DNA from: Candidatus Poseidoniaceae archaeon
Lineage (GTDB): Archaea; Thermoplasmatota; Poseidoniia; Poseidoniales; Poseidoniaceae
NCBI GenBank assembly: GCA_022424925.1
Contig: JAKMGM010000092.1
Span: 1-20,155 of the forward strand
Reading direction: 5' to 3'
DNA: 20,155 nt
The notes under the pieces were generated by a model, which saw only the letters and a list, made by a program, of their open reading frames with translations, was not told the DNA's origin and made no database searches. Position numbers and translations under genes: made by a program. Positions 14,543 to 20,155 of the stretch are shown piece by piece (positions within the stretch are counted from its first letter, which is position 1; each line of letters begins with the position of its first letter).

Positions 14543-17453
14543 AGGACGCAAATATCGACACGCTTCAAAACGTGCTCTATTCTTATCAGGTCTCCTCCTT
14601 TTATCGATTCTGCCAATGGTCGCGCCGACCGTATTGGCTGACGAAGGTCGCGATGCAAATATTACCATTCAAACCAGTCCAGCCAACGGTCTTGAGGTAA
14701 ATCCTGGCGAAGCAGGCGAATACACGGTTCGAATTTACAATAACGGTCCAGTCGCAGTAACGTTGTCATTGTCAACCAGTGAGGAAGCCACTCAAGAATG
14801 CAGCCAGTATACGTCAAGCATCCAGCCGATCCCAGGCGTTGTCGATTCAGGCGACTATGGCGAGACGACCATGATCATATCACTCACCCAAACTGCTGAA
14901 GGAAGTTGTGACACGACCATCACTGCTCAAGCAACCGAAACACCGACGCCACCTGAGGTTGCTGGCCAACCCGCAACCGAGACCAAAATCGTGACTACAA
15001 CGGCTGGTGATGGCTCTGGTTCTGCTGTTTTCGGGGTCGATCTTTCGATGGAAAGTGAAATTAAGCGAAATCAAGAATGGGCAGGTGAATCGGTGATTGA
15101 GTATAGAATCGTTGTCGAAAATACCGGTCAGACCAACGAAACCATTTCCCTCTCACTCGCCGAAGCGGGCGGCTGCATCGGAAACGTCAACGACCTCACA
15201 GTCGAACTCAGCGATGAAACGGTTGCGCTTGACCAAGAGGAATCTGAAACCATTACCGTTTCGGTAGAAGTTCCAGAGGGCCAAGAAGCCAACAAGTACT
15301 GTTGGGAAATCACCGGTGCCGTCACAAACGACCCTTCACAAGAGGCATCAGATGTCGAAGAGTTTGACCTCACAGTTCCTGAACTTCATGAATGCAGCAT
15401 GTCCCTTAGCAAATCAAGTATGACCGTTGACCCCGGAGAAGAATCCGAATTGAGTGTATCTCTTGAGAATACGGGGAACAGCGACTGGACAGTCACCATG
15501 GGGAAAACCGGTAGCCGCTCCGGATGGGTATCCTTTGATGGTGCCTCGAACGGTTTGCTTCCCTATGCCGGCGGCGAAGGAACAAAATCGTTTGATTTGG
15601 TTGTTATGCCCGATGATTCAGTGACAGCTGGCGATGAATCTGTGATTACAATTCTTGCAAAAGACGGAAACACAGTCAAGTGCTCGAAAGAGCTACGGGT
15701 CATTGTAGGTCAGTCCTTTGGCGCCTCAATTTCTCTTTCCTCCTCATCGTTGAACAACGTCGAGCCTGGCTCAAACGACACGGTTTCTCTAACCGTAACC
15801 AATCAAGGAAACGGAGCCGATAATTTGCGAGTTTCCTCCTCTGCCCCACCTGCTGGGTGGAGTGTACAACTGGATTCGACCACCGTATCTGTAGGCTCAA
15901 AACACGGCTCAGACAAGAGCGAATCGGTTCAAGTGACGGTGACACTGCCAGCAAATGCCCTCGCCACTGAGCAAGTTGAAATCGCCTTTTCCGTTCTACC
16001 TGCTGGTGGAGGCGTGGCGTATGCAGAAGTGACGCTAACCGTGACAGTCAAAGCGATTCATGGCATTGAAGCTGAAGCAACGGCTCTTGAACAAACCGGC
16101 CGCTCGGGTTCGCTTGTCAAGTTCCCATTGACCATTCACAATACGGGCAACATCGAAGACAATTACCGTTGCATAGAGCAAGACCAAACAGCGTCACCTG
16201 AATGGGATGTTCACTGCGAGGACAGCAACGGCAACATCATCTCCCCTTCCCAAGGCATTGCAGTTGCGGCTCAATCCTCAGTTCAAGTCTTCATGGTCGT
16301 CAGCATTGATGGTGAAGAAGAATTGTCGTCAACCCGTGTTACTGTCCGTGTCATCAACAAAGATGATTCGTCCAACTCTGGCGACCAGGACAACGACGGG
16401 TTGCCCGACAACCAACGAGAGTTCAAGTTCCTCGCCATCCTTTCCGATCGCGTCTTTGCAATGGATGTCCGACTGGTTGACGGTGGGCTTGACCAGCGTT
16501 CAGGCACAGCCCTTCTTCCTCCCTCGGGGTCACAAACCTACGGTCTATGGGTCAAAAACACGGGAGACGGGAACGACAGGGCTATCTTTGAGATATCCGG
16601 TCTCGAAGGCATCGCAACCCGAGAACTAACGCTTTACGGTCTACCGGTCGAGGGGATTATTGACGTTCCAGTAGGGTATGGTATTTGGGACCAAAACAAA
16701 AGCATGTTCATGCTCTCTTCCGGGGAGCCAATAGTTGAATCGACCAAGGACGGTGCAGAGACGCAGATGTGCGAACTTGGCTTGTGCGGCGGCGGTTATG
16801 ATGCGCGTCCATTTGAACTCTATTTTGAACTGCAACTCACCGTCAATCCAGGCGCCGAAACCGGTGACGGAGGCCTGCTTGAAGTCGTTGTCACCAGTAC
16901 TAAAAATGCTGCAAACCGCTCGGGACATTTCGATATATCTCTTGATGTCCAGGTGATTTATGATTTTGAGTTCGACCTTCAAAACACGCCGACAGAGCGG
17001 GATATTTCCTATCCAAACAAGGAAGTCATTCTCGTCAACCTGACCAATTCCGGCAACATTGAAGGCGAAGTTCTCGTATTCACATCGGAAAGCTTCCGCG
17101 GATGGGCTGTTGAGTTGGACGAACCGAGCGGCCAAAATTACTGTGATACAGATGTCCGGGATTTCATTTGTGAACTCGACGTAGGCCAGACCATTACGAT
17201 CGAAGTCATCGTGCGACCTCCTGTTGGAGCGGAAGTTGCTGATTCTTACACCTTCACGCTCTCTGCTGAACCCGTTGAAACCGGTGTAGTTGATCGAGAA
17301 AACGTTGAATTCACCATCAATGGAGACGTAGACGCAGGGTGGTATGGCCTTGGACTGCAAGCCGATGAAGTCAGCGCTTACGGTGCTGGAATTATTGTAC
17401 TCCTTTTGGGTGTTCTCGCCCTGCGGACAATAACAGGTCGTTCGCGGTCTTGA
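14532..17453 (+). CDS. Ig-like repeat surface protein (NEW3/CARDB type), membrane anchored
   Basis: A 973-residue secreted protein from the ATG at 14532. The n-region is basic (DPRGRKYRHASKR), followed by the core LFLSGLLLLSILPMVAPTVLA. A GTG at 14493 would add 13 residues and has no visible ribosome site. The body is a chain of about six or seven Ig-like domains of the kind seen in COG1470-type proteins, with recurring motifs such as VNPGEAGEYTV, VENTGQTN, VDPGEESEL, TNQGNGADN, HNTGNIEDN and TNSGNIEGE. Twelve cysteines occur in six pairs (90/126, 215/257, 288/384, 547/562, 747/752, 871/880), suggesting disulfides outside the cell. DQDNDGLPDNQRE (about 618-630) resembles a thrombospondin-3 calcium loop. 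A membrane helix spans 950-966, with a short basic tail (GRSRS). No enzyme motif; probably a stalk, adhesin or envelope component. Confidence 0.85.
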   Translation: MDPRGRKYRHASKRALFLSGLLLLSILPMVAPTVLADEGRDANITIQTSPANGLEVNPGEAGEYTVRIYNNGPVAVTLSLSTSEEATQECSQYTSSIQPIPGVVDSGDYGETTMIISLTQTAEGSCDTTITAQATETPTPPEVAGQPATETKIVTTTAGDGSGSAVFGVDLSMESEIKRNQEWAGESVIEYRIVVENTGQTNETISLSLAEAGGCIGNVNDLTVELSDETVALDQEESETITVSVEVPEGQEANKYCWEITGAVTNDPSQEASDVEEFDLTVPELHECSMSLSKSSMTVDPGEESELSVSLENTGNSDWTVTMGKTGSRSGWVSFDGASNGLLPYAGGEGTKSFDLVVMPDDSVTAGDESVITILAKDGNTVKCSKELRVIVGQSFGASISLSSSSLNNVEPGSNDTVSLTVTNQGNGADNLRVSSSAPPAGWSVQLDSTTVSVGSKHGSDKSESVQVTVTLPANALATEQVEIAFSVLPAGGGVAYAEVTLTVTVKAIHGIEAEATALEQTGRSGSLVKFPLTIHNTGNIEDNYRCIEQDQTASPEWDVHCEDSNGNIISPSQGIAVAAQSSVQVFMVVSIDGEEELSSTRVTVRVINKDDSSNSGDQDNDGLPDNQREFKFLAILSDRVFAMDVRLVDGGLDQRSGTALLPPSGSQTYGLWVKNTGDGNDRAIFEISGLEGIATRELTLYGLPVEGIIDVPVGYGIWDQNKSMFMLSSGEPIVESTKDGAETQMCELGLCGGGYDARPFELYFELQLTVNPGAETGDGGLLEVVVTSTKNAANRSGHFDISLDVQVIYDFEFDLQNTPTERDISYPNKEVILVNLTNSGNIEGEVLVFTSESFRGWAVELDEPSGQNYCDTDVRDFICELDVGQTITIEVIVRPPVGAEVADSYTFTLSAEPVETGVVDRENVEFTINGDVDAGWYGLGLQADEVSAYGAGIIVLLLGVLALRTITGRSRS

Positions 17454-17593
17454 GGTCCGCACTATGGCTTTGCAGTGACCCGTTTTCATTCTGGGGTTTT
17501 GTCCGCTTTCCATCATGATGTTTTGGGAATACTTATGTGAGTCCCTCAAGTCGCCTAAAATGCGGAGCGTATGCTTTGCTAATGGGTGAAAAT
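17454..17593 (+). promoter_or_regulatory. Upstream region of the complex I operon
   Basis: A 140-nt gap that separates the surface block from the respiratory genes. TGCGGAC (17422-17428, inside the previous gene) pairs with GTCCGCA (17455-17461) just after its stop. CATCATGATG (17511-17520) is a perfect 10-bp palindrome, possibly an operator. A TATA-like AATACTTATG (17528-17537) follows it. A start site about 25 nt further on would leave a leader of some 35 nt containing the GGGTGA used by subunit A. Confidence 0.35.
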
Positions 17594-18061
17594 ATGTCCG
17601 GACTCGAATCGGTTCCAAGTGCGTACCTCTCGATTGGGTTTTTGACGGTTCTTGGCATCATCATGCCACTGACGAATTTTCTCATCACATGGGTTGTCCG
17701 GCCTCGTGTCGACCCCGCACGACCTCACATCACTCGTTCGTACCTCTTGGAAGGTTACGAGCGTGACCACAGCCTCTACCCACGTCGTTTGACAACGTTT
17801 GAGTGCGGGAGTGAACCGGTTGGCGATGCAATGATTCAGTTTCACTTCCAGTATTATTGGTATGCCATTATTTTCTTGGTTTTCGATGTTGCATTCATGT
17901 TCCTCGTCCTTGGAGGCATGGTTGCATCCGATGCAACCAGCACCGCTGGCGGTGACGTAGAAGGCGCTAAAAGCGCTCTAACTCTGCTGGGCATTTTCTT
18001 TGCCATTATGTCGCTAGGCGTATGGTACGTGTTCCGCAAGCGTGGTCGCATTTACATTTGA
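17594..18061 (+). CDS. nuoA: NADH-quinone oxidoreductase-like complex I subunit A
   Basis: Small membrane subunit (155 residues from the ATG at 17594) of the proton-pumping complex I arm, also called FpoA in archaea. Three membrane helices lie at about 10-36, 87-110 and 124-147. The loop between helices 1 and 2 has the family motif around TFECGSEP (C71), and helix 2 reads FLVFDVAFMFL. D98 of the FD motif is kept, but the usual Glu two residues later is A100 (codon GCA, 17891-17893). The ATG at 17594 is chosen because GGGTGA (17584-17589) is 4 nt upstream; in-frame starts at 17537 (GTG) and 17582 (ATG) would extend the N-terminus beyond the usual family length. It is the first gene of the A-B-C-D order. 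The enzyme probably takes electrons from a donor other than NADH, since archaeal versions usually lack E, F and G; that cannot be seen here. Confidence 0.93.
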   Translation: MSGLESVPSAYLSIGFLTVLGIIMPLTNFLITWVVRPRVDPARPHITRSYLLEGYERDHSLYPRRLTTFECGSEPVGDAMIQFHFQYYWYAIIFLVFDVAFMFLVLGGMVASDATSTAGGDVEGAKSALTLLGIFFAIMSLGVWYVFRKRGRIYI

Positions 18062-18066
18062 GGTGA
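18061..18066 (+). promoter_or_regulatory. Shine-Dalgarno for subunit B, overlapping the subunit A stop
   Basis: AGGTGA begins at the last base of the subunit A stop codon and lies 5 nt before the TTG at 18072. No ATG is available here, so this decides a TTG start. Confidence 0.6.
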
Positions 18067-18071
18067 ATAAT

Positions 18072-18665
18072 TTGGCAGAAGCAGGAGAAAATTTCGCAGC
18101 ATTCAACAGCCGGGCACTGGTTGAGATGGTTGGTGGCGTCACCGACGAAGCTCTCAAAGCCACTCGCATCAAGAAGTTCCTCGGTGTTCTTGCTGGTCGC
18201 TACTTCAATTGGGCAGGACGTAAATCACTGTTCACACTTCACTTGGGGATTAAGTGCTGTGCCATCGAGATGGCAGCAGCCGCTACACCCCGGTTTGACG
18301 GTGACCGATTCGGTGTTCTGTTCCGTTCATCGCCCCGCCAATCCGATGTCTTGCTCATCAACGGGCCGATTACCAAAAAGTTCGCCGACAAAGTCGTTCG
18401 TCTCTGGGAACAGATGCCCGAGCCCAAATACTGCATTGCAATGGGCGAATGCGCCATTTCAGGTGGCCCATACTTCCAATCCTACAACATTCTCGAAGGC
18501 GTTGACACCGTTATCCCTGTTGATGTCTACATTCCTGGATGCCCACCACGCCCTGAGGCGTTGATTGATGGTTTTGGCCTCTTGCGAGAGAAAATCATAC
18601 GAATCGGCGGTGCACCAAGCGTTCAGCGCGTAAGCGAGAAACCCGTTATCGTAGGAGAGGACTGA
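18072..18665 (+). CDS. nuoB: Complex I subunit B (Fe-S cluster N2)
   Basis: Peripheral subunit of 197 residues that carries the terminal 4Fe-4S cluster (N2) handing electrons to quinone. All expected cluster ligands are present: adjacent C62-C63 (GIKCCAIEM), C127 (MGECAISGG) and C157 (YIPGCPPRPE). The stretch PRQSDVLLINGPIT and the VPVDVYIPGCPP region are typical of the family. The start is a TTG at 18072, 10 nt after the subunit A stop. Upstream in-frame GTG codons (18042, 18063) would overlap subunit A or destroy the AGGTGA spacing. Subunit C begins 1 nt after its stop. The sequence is also related to small subunits of NiFe hydrogenases, but the neighbouring A, C and D genes make complex I secure. 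Confidence 0.95.
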   Translation: MAEAGENFAAFNSRALVEMVGGVTDEALKATRIKKFLGVLAGRYFNWAGRKSLFTLHLGIKCCAIEMAAAATPRFDGDRFGVLFRSSPRQSDVLLINGPITKKFADKVVRLWEQMPEPKYCIAMGECAISGGPYFQSYNILEGVDTVIPVDVYIPGCPPRPEALIDGFGLLREKIIRIGGAPSVQRVSEKPVIVGED

Positions 18666-18666
18666 A

Positions 18667-19320
18667 ATGGTCGGTTCAATATCGGTCCAGCAGAACACAT
18701 CGGCTGCAGAAGCGTGCCAGGCAGCCATCAACGAACGTTTCGGAGGAAGCGGCGTGGAAGCATCCGTTGAAAACCACTCTAATGCCAAAAAATACGCTTT
18801 TGTACGCATGGTTTGTCCTCCACAGCACTGGCTTGCATTGGCTAAATGGATGAAATACGACCTCGGCGTCAATTATTGCTCGATGGTTACAGGAACGCAT
18901 TTCCCTGAAGGCTCAGACGAGCGAGGTTGGGAAGTTGCGTACCATTTCTTGCGACAACCGATTCAAGACCAAACTCCAAACACGTGCACAGTTCACGATG
19001 TTGAAGCACTGTCAGGACTCGACATTCCGATGGAATTTGAAGTGTTCATTCCTCTTCCTCAAGGCGACTCACCATCGGTTCCGTCGATTCAGAGTATCTG
19101 GGTAGGAGCTGATTGGAACGAGAAGGAAACTTGGGACTTGGTCGGTATCAAGTTTGAAGGTCACGTCAACATGCATCGCGTCCTCAATCCGAACGACAGT
19201 CCCGAAGGGTTCCATCCACTGCAAAAGCAACACAAGTTGCGATACCACGATCATAACGAAATGTACGACGACCCGCAAGGGTTCTTGCGCAAACCTGCGG
19301 ACGAGGGCCGTGTTAAGTGA
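18667..19320 (+). CDS. nuoC: Complex I 30-kDa subunit C
   Basis: Soluble 217-residue subunit of the complex I peripheral arm; it has no cofactor of its own and packs against subunits B and D. The diagnostic segment lies at about 141-173 (IWVGADWNEKETWDLVGIKF, then EGH and MHRVL), matching the family W-x-E-R-E-x-W-D-x-x-G-I pattern with Lys in place of the usual Arg. The ATG at 18667 is 1 nt after the subunit B stop, with GGAGAGG (18654-18660) upstream. The N-terminal 30 residues are weakly conserved. It is encoded separately from D, unlike the fused NuoCD of enterobacteria. Confidence 0.93.
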   Translation: MVGSISVQQNTSAAEACQAAINERFGGSGVEASVENHSNAKKYAFVRMVCPPQHWLALAKWMKYDLGVNYCSMVTGTHFPEGSDERGWEVAYHFLRQPIQDQTPNTCTVHDVEALSGLDIPMEFEVFIPLPQGDSPSVPSIQSIWVGADWNEKETWDLVGIKFEGHVNMHRVLNPNDSPEGFHPLQKQHKLRYHDHNEMYDDPQGFLRKPADEGRVK

Positions 19321-19329
19321 GGGATTTTT

Positions 19330-20155
19330 ATGGCACAAATGTGGATTACAATGGGACCCCAGCATCCGATGACGCACGGACTGTGGACACTTCGAGTCAA
19401 AGTTGACGGCGAGACCGTCGTTGATACCGAGGCAGAACTTGGTTACATTCATCGGGGTGTTGAAAAAATCTGTGAATCAAGAGATTTCACTCAAGTCACT
19501 CCGTACTGCGACCGCCTTTGCTATGTCAGCGCCATGACCTGGGCGAACTCTTACATCTATGCGGCTGAAGATTTGCTTGAGGCTGAAGTCCCGGTACGTG
19601 CTGAATACATACGCCTCATTTCTGCTGAATTGCAACGCCTTGCATCTCACCTGATGTGGCTTGGTGCGTTTGGACCAGATATTGGCAACCTCACACTCAT
19701 GACTTGGTGCATGCGAGACCGAGAAATGTTCCTCGACCTCTTGCAGGAACTTGGCGGATCAAGGATGCACTATAATTATCCGAGAATTGGCGGTGTTAAG
19801 CGAGACATGCCAATTGGATTTGCAGACCGCGTTATTGCAAAGACAAAACTGTTCGAGAAGCGACTCGATGAATATGAAATGATGCTCGATGAATCTACCA
19901 TTTGGCTCGTTCGATTACAGGGTGTGGGTTATGCGAATGCAGAATCCATGGTTGATGCAGGCGTATCTGGACCGAATGTTCGCGCAGCCGGCGTCAACTA
20001 CGATGTTCGATGGGCACACCCATACTCGGTTTACGATGAAATCGACTGGGAGCCTGCCGTTGAGAAGCCAACTTCGGTGAAAGGTGCAGATTGTTACGAC
20101 CGTTACCGAGTTCGAATGGAAGAGATGCGACAATCGTGCCGTATGGTTCTTGACG
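19330..20155 (+). CDS. nuoD: Complex I 49-kDa subunit D, partial (runs off the window)
   Basis: The first 275 codons of the quinone-site subunit; the gene continues past the window end. The N-terminal MGPQHPMTHG (residues 8-17) and the segment GYIHRGVEK are the conserved hairpin and loop near the quinone pocket. SELQRLASHL-type sequence (SAELQRLASHLMWLG), MHYNYPRIGGVKRDMP and GVNYDVRWAHPYSVYD also match the family closely. The ATG at 19330 follows the subunit C stop by 9 nt, with GAGGG (19319-19323) 6 nt upstream. Like other complex I D subunits it descends from the large subunit of NiFe hydrogenases, and no nickel-binding CxxC is visible in this N-terminal part. Subunits H and I would be expected downstream. 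Confidence 0.95.
   Translation, partial: MAQMWITMGPQHPMTHGLWTLRVKVDGETVVDTEAELGYIHRGVEKICESRDFTQVTPYCDRLCYVSAMTWANSYIYAAEDLLEAEVPVRAEYIRLISAELQRLASHLMWLGAFGPDIGNLTLMTWCMRDREMFLDLLQELGGSRMHYNYPRIGGVKRDMPIGFADRVIAKTKLFEKRLDEYEMMLDESTIWLVRLQGVGYANAESMVDAGVSGPNVRAAGVNYDVRWAHPYSVYDEIDWEPAVEKPTSVKGADCYDRYRVRMEEMRQSCRMVLD

Noticed and set aside
16641..17618. Long open frame on the minus strand (325 codons)
   Set aside because: It lies opposite the well-supported Ig-repeat gene and the start of complex I subunit A; its translation has no domain, repeat or membrane pattern and is best explained as an antisense shadow.

Overview
All supported genes lie on the + strand of a window of moderate GC content. 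The source looks like a planktonic euryarchaeon of the Marine Group II / Candidatus Poseidoniales type. This is inferred from an RNase Z with a PRC-barrel neighbour, very large secreted beta-sandwich proteins (PKD, CARDB and NEW3-like repeats), a multidomain surface subtilase, and a complex I operon that starts A-B-C-D with separate C and D genes. Taxonomy is a judgement from gene style, not from a search.

Layout: (1) 1-375 has no convincing gene, but 80-350 contains several inverted repeats and may encode or contain a structured RNA or leader. (2) 376-1776 is a small PRC-barrel protein followed 9 nt later by ribonuclease Z with all expected metal ligands. (3) 1822-17453 is a run of five secreted or membrane genes: a PKD-repeat single-pass protein with a cytosolic 8-residue tandem repeat and a C-terminal zinc ribbon; a giant (about 1560 aa) beta-rich secreted protein of unknown function; a 221-aa single-pass membrane protein 4 nt behind it; a 1520-aa subtilisin-family protease with CARDB/NEW3-like repeats, a membrane anchor and a cytosolic RING/PHD-like Cys4-His-Cys3 module; and a 973-aa surface protein of repeated Ig-like domains, most carrying two cysteines. 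(4) 17594 to the window end is the start of a respiratory complex I operon (subunits A, B, C and the first 275 codons of D), tightly spaced and each gene with a Shine-Dalgarno-like sequence.

How it may work together: the surface block reads as a cell-envelope cluster in which a protease, adhesin-like stalks and a helper membrane protein are anchored side by side. Two of the proteins carry cysteine-rich zinc modules on the cytosolic side of the membrane, which would allow contact with intracellular partners; this is inference. The complex I genes are a separate transcription unit with its own upstream region at 17454-17593.

Most notable points: zinc modules on the inner ends of two surface proteins; a perfect 8-bp hairpin whose 3-nt loop is exactly the preferred ATG of the Ig-repeat gene; replacement by Ala of the normally conserved Glu in the membrane helix of complex I subunit A; and the inverted-repeat-rich stretch at the window start.
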